Positions 8,003 through 15,669 are shown, counted from the stretch's first letter. The stretch is 32,229 nucleotides of DNA from Arthrobacter sp. SDTb3-6 (GCF_013376095.1 NZ_JAAMFN010000042.1:1-32229), one strand, 5' to 3'. Numbers and translations: made by a program. The notes: generated by a model not told the origin, from the sequence alone.

Positions 8003-8713
8003 GTGAACAGGCGCGAACAAATAAGTGTTGAGGCGGTCCTGCTGAGGCGGCTGAGTCCACCGAGGTTGGCACCGTACTTGGACGCGGCCGGGAGCCTGCA
8101 GGGTGCTGTGCGGCTCTACCGGTGGAACGTTGAACTTTCTGGGGCCGTATACGAGGCGCTGCATATTTTCGAGGTGGTCCTGCGCAACGCCCTGGACGAG
8201 CAATTATGCGTTTGGAACGCCGGGCAGGTTGACCCGACCACGGGGGAGTCGCATTCCAGCGATTGGCTCCTGGATCCTTCAATCTTGCTGGAGCGCGTCG
8301 TTGGCCGGGACCTGCCAGAAGCGAAGAATCGTGCCGGTCATTCAACCAGGGCCCGGCCCAAGGATCAGCGTGATCCGTTGCACGCGGACATTCTTGCGGC
8401 TTTGTCCTTGGGGACCTGGCGATTCCTTCTCCCGGGCCGCAAAGACCTGGGCAAGAAACTGCTCTGGGATGAAGCGCTTCACCATGCTTTTCCGCATCTT
8501 CGGCGCCCGGTCCACGAGCTTGAACGGGCAGTAGACGGTGTTTATCGGCTGAGAAACAGAGTTGCCCATTTGGAACCACTGATCAACAGCAGCATCGCCG
8601 CACAGCTTGCCAACATGCGGACAGTCATCGGGGCCATCGACCAGGACCTGCTCTCTTGGTTCGCGTCCGTGGAGAAAATTGGGACCACCTTGAAGGCACG
8701 CCCAAATCCTTGA
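8003..8713 (+). CDS. Abi_2-like (AbiD/AbiF type) HEPN protein, copy A
   Basis: The 236-residue protein carries the Abi-like signature: VVLRNALDEQL (58-68), GTWRFLLPG (137-145) and RLRNRVAHLEP near the C-terminus. R184-N-R-V-A-H189 is an R-N-X3-H HEPN ribonuclease motif, the expected catalytic centre. Known Abi_2 proteins stop phage by abortive infection. The start is GTG with no Shine-Dalgarno sequence; TACAGT (7989-7994), a TANNNT -10 element, stands at the distance expected for a leaderless mRNA starting at the GTG. The GTG also sits in the arm of a small hairpin. It is 92 percent identical (18 differences in 236) to copy B. An RNA-controlled toxin with defence or maintenance function is inferred. 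Confidence 0.85.
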   Translation: MNRREQISVEAVLLRRLSPPRLAPYLDAAGSLQGAVRLYRWNVELSGAVYEALHIFEVVLRNALDEQLCVWNAGQVDPTTGESHSSDWLLDPSILLERVVGRDLPEAKNRAGHSTRARPKDQRDPLHADILAALSLGTWRFLLPGRKDLGKKLLWDEALHHAFPHLRRPVHELERAVDGVYRLRNRVAHLEPLINSSIAAQLANMRTVIGAIDQDLLSWFASVEKIGTTLKARPNP

Positions 8714-9294
8714 CGCCATCGCCACTGTGGCTGAATCTACGTCCACCACCTACCGTTTTTCAGCCTAGCCATGTTCGTCAACGACGATAGGCAAGAAGGT
8801 CTGGCTTGTCGCGGACATTGTCAGGACTTCGTGGAACTTGAATTTCTTGGTAAATGCTTTTGGATAGTGATGGAGTCATCGCTGCTTGAAGATGTGGAGG
8901 GAGACACATGATGGCAACATTTATCGACGAGATGTTGGCGAAGGGCCCCGTTGGCAGGATTGCCGTGGGGGAGCATACGAAGCGCATGTTCGTTGAGGTC
9001 CGTGGCTGCATTTAACGGGAACAGAAACTTCACCTCGGAGGCGAAAGAATGACTTCCTCGAGAAGGTGAGAACAGCTGAACACTGTAAATCGGGACCAGT
9101 TTGCACCGCAACCAACTCATCTGAAATCCAAGCCGAGAGGCGTCCCGTATACCCTCCGCTCACCGGACAAGTCATCGAACGGGTCTTACGGGACGGTCGA
9201 CTTTCCTGTGAATCTCGAAACTTCTAAATGCGCAGGTCAGGGCAGGGTACGTACCGTTTGAGGACCGACTTACGGAGCAGCAACCCCCGAAGGT
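8714..9294 (+). other. Intergenic tail of repeat A with one weak small ORF
   Basis: The first 300 bases are homologous with indels to the tail of copy B. A 35-codon frame at 8908-9015 starts after GGAGGGAGACAC and reads MMATFIDEMLAKG onward. The matching frame in copy B (from about 13704) starts similarly but is shifted and stopped, so a real peptide is doubtful. Between 9030 and 9294 I see no gene. Confidence 0.4.
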
Positions 9295-9354
9295 CTTGTG
9301 CCATCTCATTGACACAAGACTAATTCGATGCTTGTATTGCCTTGTTGATACAAG
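9295..9354 (+). promoter_or_regulatory. Promoter with two 24-bp operator-like inverted repeats
   Basis: TTGACA (9309-9314) and TTGTAT (9332-9337) are 17 bp apart, a near-consensus vegetative promoter. The -35 lies in the inverted repeat CTTGTG-N12-CACAAG (9295-9318) and the -10 in CTTGTAT-N10-ATACAAG (9331-9354). Both repeats are 24 bp long with CTTGT...ACAAG ends and start 36 bp apart. They are the likely binding sites of the GntR/YtrA-type regulator encoded by the second gene of this operon. Confidence 0.7.
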
Positions 9355-9384
9355 GTGATATGACGGGCTGAAGATTGGAAGACT

Positions 9385-10431
9385 ATGGGATCGACACGGT
9401 TACTCATCGTGATAGGAATCATTGGCTTAGTTGTAGCCGCTTTGGTGCTGGCTCTCCGCAAAATTCCACGCAGCAGCAATGACCTAGAGACACGAATTGA
9501 ACGCTTATCTGGCCAGAATCTTGTAGTTGCTAAATCCTTTCTTCGGAGCGAGTCGCTGCGCTTAACGATTGCATTGGTTATCGGGTTTGGGACAGCCGTA
9601 GGGGTCTGGGCATCCGGCGGGGCTCTTGCGAATCTTTATGGGTTGCCGTACGCCCTAGCCGGCGCGGCGGGTTCCCTGACTGGCTTGCTGACAACCAACC
9701 TATGGCCGAAGTTCCGATGGCCGATCGATAAGCTACAGTCGAGAACTGCAGGGTTGGAGCCACGCAACGCCATGAGCTTCGGTAAACAGTGGGCTTTCAT
9801 TCTTCCCGCAGCCACAGCAGTGCTTCTGATGCTCGCACTAGTCCTCGCAGGAGCCTACTCCGCTGCCGACGAGAAGGGTTTGCATAGGGTCTATGCTCAC
9901 CGTTCTCTCTCCGGCTGGGGGGTCGAGAATGGACAGGTCGTAGACATCCAATACAACATGGCAACTACTGGACCCTTTCCTGGCTGGTACTACGGCCTGC
10001 CCCTTATTGCATGCACCGCCCTGTTCATAACTGTCGTTTACTGGACTCTGCGTCGCACTGCCCTAGCTGCACGTCCCACGGCCCCCGAACTTTTCGACGT
10101 AGACACCGCTATCAGATCGCTGCGCACCCGATTCGTCATGGCAGTTTCCAGCGCGGCGCTCGGATTCCAGATCGCCGGAGTAGGGGCCGTCACCGGGGTG
10201 GCGCTGCTCAATGCCAACTTAGAGCCAGTGCCCACCGTAGATCTCTACGGCGTTCCAAGCACCATCGAAATCGAGCCAGGCTATACGCTCGCGATATTAC
10301 TGATTCTCGTGTCGCTTGCGATTGCGGTCGCCACCGTTACTCTTCTCGTTAGAGCTGTCGCAACGGCCCTAAAAGTAGTGAGCGCTACCCGCTCCATCGA
10401 AAATCAAGTAGTACCGCAGGCCACGCTGTGA
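9385..10431 (+). CDS. Multi-pass membrane protein of unknown function
   Basis: The 348-residue protein has about seven hydrophobic segments: one at residues 5-24, a pair near 60-103, then around 135-160, 200-220, 250-275 and 305-330. I recognise no enzyme motif. ATG at 9385 follows GGAAG closely. Its stop overlaps the GTG start of the GntR gene by 4 nt (GTGA), so the two are translationally coupled. Membrane proteins and ABC transporters are the usual partners of YtrA-type regulators and often respond to cell-envelope stress; here no ATPase accompanies it. Base composition is less GC-rich than the catabolic operon, in keeping with acquired DNA. Confidence 0.8.
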   Translation: MGSTRLLIVIGIIGLVVAALVLALRKIPRSSNDLETRIERLSGQNLVVAKSFLRSESLRLTIALVIGFGTAVGVWASGGALANLYGLPYALAGAAGSLTGLLTTNLWPKFRWPIDKLQSRTAGLEPRNAMSFGKQWAFILPAATAVLLMLALVLAGAYSAADEKGLHRVYAHRSLSGWGVENGQVVDIQYNMATTGPFPGWYYGLPLIACTALFITVVYWTLRRTALAARPTAPELFDVDTAIRSLRTRFVMAVSSAALGFQIAGVGAVTGVALLNANLEPVPTVDLYGVPSTIEIEPGYTLAILLILVSLAIAVATVTLLVRAVATALKVVSATRSIENQVVPQATL

Positions 10432-10790
10432 TTACGCTAGACCCGGCCTCGCCTACTTCGCCAGCAGAGCAGATCAGATCTCAACTTGAGGCGCTCATCA
10501 GAACCGGCCAACTTGCAGAAGACACGCGCTTGCCCACGGTCCGTCAGCTGGCAGCTGACTTACGTGTCGCCGCAGGAACGGTGGCCAAAGCCTATAAGGA
10601 GCTTGAAAGCGTCGGCTTGATTCGAACCGGGCGTGCCGCAGGGACCCGGGTAAACTCAGGCTTTGTCACCGCTTCACCAGTATTGAACGCCGCTCAGGTT
10701 TTTACTCGATTAGCAATAGACGCGGGACTTAGCCTCGACGAGGCCCAGGGGATCGTAGCCACCGGATGGAACAGCCACTACGGGAACTGA
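10428..10790 (+). CDS. GntR-family regulator, YtrA subfamily
   Basis: This is a compact 120-residue protein with a winged helix-turn-helix (about 12-75: SQLEALIRTGQLAEDTRLPT, then QLAADLRVAAGTVAKAYKEL) and only a short C-terminal helical tail, the size and layout of the YtrA subfamily, which lacks a large ligand domain. It starts at a GTG overlapping the membrane-protein stop. It probably represses its own operon by binding the two CTTGT...ACAAG repeats that overlap the -35 and -10 at 9295-9354. The ligand or stress signal cannot be told from sequence. Confidence 0.88.
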   Translation: MITLDPASPTSPAEQIRSQLEALIRTGQLAEDTRLPTVRQLAADLRVAAGTVAKAYKELESVGLIRTGRAAGTRVNSGFVTASPVLNAAQVFTRLAIDAGLSLDEAQGIVATGWNSHYGN

Positions 10791-10808
10791 TCGATTTTCC
10801 TTCACTCG

Positions 10809-10843
10809 TAGCGGCGACCCCGGCAGGGGCGACCGAGCCGCTA
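10809..10843. terminator. Hairpin between convergent genes
   Basis: TAGCGGC and GCCGCTA are perfectly complementary across a 21-nt interval that itself holds CCCC-GGCA-GGGG. It lies just past the GntR stop and faces the convergent gene at 10951, so it could serve as a bidirectional terminator. No T-run follows. Confidence 0.4.
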
Positions 10844-10931
10844 TGCTGCGTGCCCGTTGGTAAACCCAGCAGCCCTGCGTTGTGGCACCGAAGCAGGCAT
10901 GCGCCCTCGCGTTCTCTCCTGCCCCACATCT

Positions 10932-10963
10932 GTCCCGCAGGAGGTTCCACTTACGGGGACGGG
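10932..10963 (+). repeat. 32-bp direct repeat, copy 1
   Basis: The sequence begins GTCCCGCAGGAGGTTCC and ends ACGGGGACGGG; it matches the repeat at 11660-11690 except for one substitution and one extra G. GTCCCG and CGGGGAC can pair. It overlaps the stop of the unknown gene at 10951-11520, so the two copies flank that gene. Confidence 0.65.
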
Positions 10964-11520
10964 TCATTCTTGACTGGCGTGCGGGAACCGTTGATTGCTT
11001 CTGCTTCTGCTTCTGCTTCCGCTGCCTCTGCAAGGTCTTCATCGGAAATGCTTAGCATCAGTGTGCTGTCGCGCATGGTGAAGAGATGCGTGACTATTTC
11101 GCGGCCATTTGCCTTCCAGATACTAGGCGGCACGTCTTCGTCTTCCCACGGCCTTATTGGCTGGCCATAGAGATCCGTCAATTGGCTCGACACGGCGTCG
11201 TGGCCAAGGCGGGTCGCAGTGGCCTCCGCCTCGGGGAAGACATATAGGTGGAAGTGGACGCTCATGAATTTGCCACGAAACAAATTCCATGAGGCAAAGG
11301 AAATGCCTGGTACTTCAGTGAGGAGGGTGAATGATGCCGTAGATGATTCGTCCGCGTCATGATCCAAGCGTTCTCCGGATTTGAGGCGGAGGCGCCTGAA
11401 GAGAACCTCGCGGTCCTGATCGGAGCGTGGCCATGGTCCTTCCACCAGTTGCGACACTAGGGCAGTAACTGTGGCTGGATCGGGTATCAGTTCGCTTCTT
11501 GGTTCTATGATCGCGGGCAT
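10951..11520 (-). CDS. Hypothetical protein, 189 aa
   Basis: I do not recognise this protein. It reads as a real soluble gene: balanced composition, a central hydrophobic/aromatic stretch (SFASWNLFRGKFMSVHFHLY), a region GQPIRPWEDEDVPPSIWKA and an acidic alanine-glutamate tail (EAAEAEAEAEA) encoded by a GCAGAA-like hexanucleotide run. It is small, acidic and solitary, a style also seen in immunity proteins, but there is no toxin beside it. ATG at 11520 has no good ribosome binding site. It is convergent with the GntR operon and flanked by 32-bp direct repeats at 10932 and 11660, which may mark a cassette-like insertion. Confidence 0.6.
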   Translation of the reverse strand: MPAIIEPRSELIPDPATVTALVSQLVEGPWPRSDQDREVLFRRLRLKSGERLDHDADESSTASFTLLTEVPGISFASWNLFRGKFMSVHFHLYVFPEAEATATRLGHDAVSSQLTDLYGQPIRPWEDEDVPPSIWKANGREIVTHLFTMRDSTLMLSISDEDLAEAAEAEAEAEAINGSRTPVKNDPSP

Positions 11521-11659
11521 ACGGCGACACTACCGCCAGAACAAGCGAAAAACAGCCTCCTGCCTTCAATCATTCAAGAAAGTGATGACTCGTGGCCACT
11601 GGCCCCGACCAATCTCGTGCACCGCATTCTCGCCCCCACGCGAGAATCAGGTACTTCTT

Positions 11660-11690
11660 GTCCCGCAGGAGGTTCCCCTTACGGGACGGG
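11660..11690 (+). repeat. 32-bp direct repeat, copy 2
   Basis: It matches 10932-10963 (GTCCCGCAGGAGGTTCCCCT and on), here with perfect GTCCCG/CGGGAC ends. It is 140 bp upstream of the start of the unknown minus-strand gene, in the same orientation as copy 1. Confidence 0.65.
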
Positions 11691-12119
11691 TTCGGTGTCT
11701 GGCCGGCTGGAAGGCCACTGAGTTGGAATGGATCTGCCGCAGCCGACCGTTGGGCTGGTGGTTCATGGCAAAACTGTCGAATTGCGTGAGCTGGAAGATC
11801 GAATCTGCCGCTCCGGGTTGATTGCAGTCTCGAGGGAAGGTCTTGGCTGAACGATGGTCATCAGTGCCGTGAGTAGGTCGAACGGAGGGCCAAAACTTAG
11901 CAGCCGCAGGCCAAAGCTCGCCAGGCCGGGAAAATCCGCGGAATCACGCGGATTTCCCGCCCGTCGGTTGAAAAACGGGACGATAAATGGAGGCTTAATT
12001 GGACCCGAACAACCCAAAAACATGACCAACTTTTCGATCAAAAACGTGAGTACAACGTGAATTGCCGCCCCAGCGCGCACGTCCGAATCAGTAAAACCGC
12101 AGGTCAGAGGCCCTTTTTG

Positions 12120-12185
12120 TGCCCCGGACTGGAATCGAACCAGCGACCAAGAGAAACCCAGGAACCTCATGCCAACAGCCTCCAA
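12120..12185 (-). other. tRNA-3'-end-like core of a putative attachment site, copy B
   Basis: On the minus strand the T arm has stem GCTGG/CCAGT around TTCGATT (complement of 12128-12144), followed by CCGGGGC-A. Compared with copies A and C, stem pairs 2 and 3 change together, so pairing is kept. No 5' tRNA half is present. Confidence 0.6.
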
Positions 12186-12688
12186 TCGACGCCAAAAACC
12201 GCTGGTTTTCGGGGGAGTGCGGGACGACAGTGCCCCTTTGGCATGCCAATATTTGGCATGGGTTTTCGTTCAAAAACGTGAGTAAAACGTGACGATGACC
12301 TGCAGCGCAGCGCCGGAGCTGCTTTTTGATGGCCGTTTGCAGGTTCATTGACATCGTCGACGGCATGTCACCGGTTGTCGAGAGCGGTCCGTCGTACTGC
12401 AACAATTCTTGTTGTTTGAGGAGTGGTCTCGGCCCACCAGTCGTGTGGCCAGTGTCGACTGTGAAATGTGCATTTTGGTGACTGATTGTTGGGGGAGTGG
12501 AGCACTATCCACCCTAATTTGGTGGCCATTTGTCTCCGACTGGCCGACCTGGTCAGCCTAAATTGGGATCAATTTCGTGCGCCAAACTGCGAACGATTTT
12601 GGCAGCGAACAGGTGGTAATTCGGAGAACACCCGCGGAGATTACCGAGCACGGAATGGGTGAGGATGACGACGGAGGTAGTGGTGGCA

Positions 12689-12794
12689 GGCACTAAGAAG
12701 GAGTTAAAAGCTGAGGGCCCCGCAGCTCCTGGCTGCGGGACCCTCAGTAATCCATAACAGGGAACCTGCCCCTGTCTTCTACTACAGTTTACTA
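12689..12794 (+). ncRNA. Structured RNA upstream of abi gene, copy B
   Basis: It has the same three hairpins as copy A: CTGAGGG (12711-12717) with CCCTCAG (12741-12747), inner stem CCCGCAGC/GCTGCGGG, which is perfectly paired here because position 12734 is T instead of C, ACAGGG/CCCTGT (12757-12775), and the small hairpin at the start codon. Being the fully paired version, copy B is probably closer to the functional consensus. Confidence 0.7.
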
Positions 12795-12796
12795 CT

Positions 12797-13507
12797 GTGA
12801 ACAGGGGCGAACAAATAAGTGTTGAGGCAGTCCTGCTGAGGCGGCTGAGCCCGCCGCGGTTGGCACCGTACCTGGACGCGGCCGGGAGCCTTCAGGGTGC
12901 CGTGCGGCTCTACCGGTGGAACGTAGAACTGTCCGGTGGGGTATATGAGGCGCTGCACATTTTCGAGGTGGTCCTGCGCAACGCCCTGGACGAGCAATTA
13001 TGTGTGTGGAACGCGGGACAGATCAACCCGACCAAAGGTGAGCCGCATTCCAGTGACTGGCTTCTGGATCCCTCGGTCTTGTTGGAACGAATTGTTGGCC
13101 GGGACATACCAGAAGCGAAGAATCGCGCCGGCCATTCAACCAGGGCCAGGCCCAAGGACCAGCGCGATCCGTTGCACGCGGACATTCTTGCCGCCATGTC
13201 CATGGGGACCTGGCGATTCCTTCTCCCAGGACGCAAGGACCTGGGCAAGCAACTGCTCTGGGATGAAGCACTCCACCATGCTTTTCCGCATCTTCGGCGA
13301 CCGGTCCACGAGCTTGAACGGGCAGTCGACGGTGTCTACCGGTTACGCAACCGTGTGGCTCATTTGGAGCCACTGCTCAATAGCAGCATCGCGGCACAGC
13401 TTGCCAACATGAGGACAGTCATCGGCGCGATCGACCAGGACTTGCTGTCCTGGTTCGCATCCGTGGAGAGAGTCGGCGCCACCCTGAAGGCACGCCCGAA
13501 ACGTTGA
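12797..13507 (+). CDS. Abi_2-like (AbiD/AbiF type) HEPN protein, copy B
   Basis: This 236-residue paralogue of the protein at 8003 has the same length, the same GTG start and the same R184-N-R-V-A-H189 HEPN motif. The 18 amino-acid differences are mostly conservative (V/I, L/M, K/R) and avoid the motif blocks, so both copies appear to be under purifying selection rather than one being a decaying duplicate. TACAGT at 12783-12788 is the matching -10 element for a leaderless message. The preceding RNA is nearly identical to that of copy A, so cross-talk between the two RNA/protein pairs is expected. Function as an RNA-controlled ribonuclease in phage defence or island maintenance is inferred from family. 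Confidence 0.85.
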   Translation: MNRGEQISVEAVLLRRLSPPRLAPYLDAAGSLQGAVRLYRWNVELSGGVYEALHIFEVVLRNALDEQLCVWNAGQINPTKGEPHSSDWLLDPSVLLERIVGRDIPEAKNRAGHSTRARPKDQRDPLHADILAAMSMGTWRFLLPGRKDLGKQLLWDEALHHAFPHLRRPVHELERAVDGVYRLRNRVAHLEPLLNSSIAAQLANMRTVIGAIDQDLLSWFASVERVGATLKARPKR

Positions 13508-14058
13508 TGGTACAGCGACCGTGGCTGACTCAACGTCCACTACCTCCGGTTTTCGGCCCGGTCATGTTCGTCAACGACGAGGGGCAAGATGGGCTGGCTT
13601 GTCGTGGACAGTTCAGGACGTCATGGGACGTGAAGCATTCATGCCCATGGTCCAGATGGTGATGGAGTCACTACTCATTGTGGATTTGGCGAGATGAACC
13701 GCCATGGCACCCTTCGTTGCAGGGTTATTGGTGGCGAATCGTCGCGTTGACCGGGCGGGTGGTGGGGAAACTTGGGTGGCACATGCTCGATGAGGTCCGT
13801 TCCCAGCTTCCACGCGAACGGAAGCATTGGCGCGAGGGGACTGAATGACTTTCGCCAGGCTATTTCTTTGGCCGGCCGCTGTTGTTGGCCGCAGCCTTCG
13901 CGCCGGCCCCGTTTCTGGAATCGACGTAGAGAAACGTCACGCGGACCCAGCCCGTCACCGGCCTCAACGGGGCGAGTCATGGGGGACGCATCGGGCAGCA
14001 CGATCAAAAGGGCAGCTCAGCGTCCCTGGTTCCCGGTAAGGGATGCAATAGCCGGGTC
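13508..14058. other. Intergenic tail of repeat B
   Basis: Up to about 13835 this is homologous to the tail of copy A (shared runs such as TGTTCGTCAACGACGA and GATGAGGTCCGT type segments). From 13836 to 14058 I see no gene, terminator with T-run, or repeat. Confidence 0.5.
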
Positions 14059-15669
14059 TTAGCCTTGGGGGACCCCGCGCCGGCTGAAGGCTGCAAAACC
14101 GATCGCTCCGAGGATTAGGGCGGTGACGGCCATCAGGGTGAGGGCGCTGGGTTGGACGGCGCCCAGCGGGGGGTTGCCGACGTGTGTGGTCGGGGAGATG
14201 TCGAGCACCCACTGGCGGAACTTCAGGCCAGGGCCAAGGAACGCGATGAACGTGACCACGGCGTAACCGGCCCAGGCAATCGCGAACCACCGCGGACGCA
14301 AGCCATAGAGCGCCAACGCCAGCCCGGCGAGCACAAGCTCGGCCGGAAGATAGGCCAGCCCGGAGGACAGGGTGGGGCCCAGCTCTGCCATGTTGCCGAC
14401 CGAGACTGCGGTCGCCAGGGCCAAGACCAGGGAGGATCCGAGCACGATCATGATGAGTCCACCGAGCACCACCAGCGTGTGCGAGGCTAACCAACCAGTC
14501 CGGGACAAGGTGCCGGACAGCCGCGTCTCCAGTCGTCCGTCGGCTTCCTCGGCCCGAAGCGTGCCGATGGCCTGGACGAGATACCCGGCGGCGATGACGG
14601 CCAGGTAGAGCTGGGTGGCCGCGACAAACCCGTCCAAGGGCCTGCCGCCGGCGACACCCAGGGCCTGGGCAAGGGCAGGATTGCCGGCCATTGCACCCAG
14701 GAGCTGCTGGGACAGCGCCCCCATCATCCCGGCCAGGAGCACGCCGCCGGCGAGCCAACCAAGAATCGCGGGGCGGTGGATCCAGGCCGCGAATCCAATC
14801 GGGCTGCGCATGGGTGCGGCTGCGTGTTGGGGGCCTGCGCCGCTATGGACCAGGGCGCTGCCCAGATCCCGCCGGGCAGCCAGCCCCAGTGCCGCGACCC
14901 CCAAAGCGAGGCCGATGGCCACCGGGATTGCCAGGGTCCACCACCGCTGGTCCCCGAAGGGTGCCGCCTTTTCCGCCCAGCCCAGCGGAGAGAGCCAGCT
15001 CACCCACGTCTGGGTCGCGTCGCCGACGCCGCGCAGCACATACGATGCCGCAAGGACCAGCAGGGACCAGAGGTAGACGCCTCGGGCGTGCTGGGTGAGC
15101 TGGGCCAGCAGTGCCGCAAGCCCGGCAAAAACGAATGCCAGTGCGCCCAGGGACAATGCGTAGAGGACCGCACCGGCAACGGGGACACCGGAAGCTGCCA
15201 AACCGACGGCGAACAGGACCACCGTGACGGTGATCGTAGCAGTGGCCACAAGGAGGGCGGCCAGTGTGGGTTCATGGCGGGCGATGCGCCCGCCCAGGAG
15301 CAGTTCAAGCCGGCCGGACTCTTCCTCGCGGCGCGTCGCCCGCGCCACCAAGGCGATGCCCAATAATGGCAGCAAGAACGCGGCCATGAAACCAAACTCG
15401 TCCTGGATGACCCCGCCCAGGGAATCAATGCCCTCGACCTTGCCATTGATGGCAAGCAGGGCATTGCCGGAGGTGACGGCCTGGGCGTAGCTGTGGATCT
15501 TGTCCGGGCTGTCATAGAGGGACGCGACACCGGCTGCGGTGCCGATCATGGAGGCGCCAAGCACGAGCACCCACAGCAGGGCGCTGCGCCGCTGGATGCG
15601 CCCGACGATGCGCAGCATGATTCCCAACCCGTTCCTCCGATCCGAAGTGATAGGTGTTCCGGTGTTCAT
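14059..15669 (-). CDS. ABC-2 type exporter permease
   Basis: The 536-residue protein is an integral membrane protein with roughly 12 hydrophobic segments in two similar halves of about six, a size seen in actinobacterial exporters in which two ABC-2 permease units are fused. Each half has a cytosolic segment rich in charged residues after a helix pair (RATRREEESGRLELLLGGR near 110-128; RAEEADGRLETRLSGTLSR in the second half), an internal repeat supporting duplication. Its ATG overlaps the stop of the ATPase gene (ATGA), so it is the third gene of a tetR-ATPase-permease operon. Export of a hydrophobic drug or peptide is likely; the substrate is unknown. Confidence 0.87.
   Translation of the reverse strand: MNTGTPITSDRRNGLGIMLRIVGRIQRRSALLWVLVLGASMIGTAAGVASLYDSPDKIHSYAQAVTSGNALLAINGKVEGIDSLGGVIQDEFGFMAAFLLPLLGIALVARATRREEESGRLELLLGGRIARHEPTLAALLVATATITVTVVLFAVGLAASGVPVAGAVLYALSLGALAFVFAGLAALLAQLTQHARGVYLWSLLVLAASYVLRGVGDATQTWVSWLSPLGWAEKAAPFGDQRWWTLAIPVAIGLALGVAALGLAARRDLGSALVHSGAGPQHAAAPMRSPIGFAAWIHRPAILGWLAGGVLLAGMMGALSQQLLGAMAGNPALAQALGVAGGRPLDGFVAATQLYLAVIAAGYLVQAIGTLRAEEADGRLETRLSGTLSRTGWLASHTLVVLGGLIMIVLGSSLVLALATAVSVGNMAELGPTLSSGLAYLPAELVLAGLALALYGLRPRWFAIAWAGYAVVTFIAFLGPGLKFRQWVLDISPTTHVGNPPLGAVQPSALTLMAVTALILGAIGFAAFSRRGVPQG

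Larger units (their letters stand above)
7127..9030. repeat. Accessory module, repeat copy A (att-like region, structured RNA, abi gene, downstream tail)
   Basis: About 1.9 kb here is collinear with copy B at 11.8-13.8 kb, and its first 0.6 kb also with copy C at 18.8-19.7 kb. Order: a left arm (7176-7186 and 7235-7256), a tRNA-3'-end-like core (7325-7390), the dyad ATGCCAA-N3-TTGGCA (7447-7462), a right arm (7476-7497), about 390 bp of conserved non-coding sequence, a structured RNA, the abi gene and about 300 bp of tail. Left-arm repeats here read AAAAAGATGAG, whereas the right arm and all arms of copies B and C read AACGTGA. There is no convincing gene between 7137 and 7895. Confidence 0.85.
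11521..12688. other. Intergenic region before abi copy B
   Basis: There is no convincing full gene. It holds a perfect hairpin ATTCTCGC-N6-GCGAGAAT (11626-11647), the second 32-bp direct repeat, a 40-codon frame at 11728-11850 (MDLPQPTVGLVVHGKTVELR onward) whose end is homologous to the left edge of copy C, and the left part of repeat B. The 40-codon frame may be the tail of a lost gene carried with the repeat. Confidence 0.5.
11778..13835. repeat. Accessory module, repeat copy B
   Basis: This is collinear with copy A. Elements: inverted repeat CGGGAAAATCCGC/GCGGATTTCCCG (11927-11959), left-arm repeats (11971-11981, 12016-12026, 12040-12060), core (12120-12185), dyad CATGCCAA-TAT-TTGGCATG (12242-12260), right arm AACGTGAGTAAAACGTGA (within 12272-12293), structured RNA, abi gene and tail. 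Homology with copy C runs further left than with copy A, to about 11778. Confidence 0.85.

Noticed and set aside
8908-9015. 35-codon small gene after abi copy A
   Set aside because: It has a ribosome binding site but the homologous frame in copy B is shifted and interrupted, so it is not conserved as protein.
9160-9200. Third copy of the 32-bp direct repeat
   Set aside because: Only a short shared run (CTTACGGGACGG) is present, too little to call a copy.
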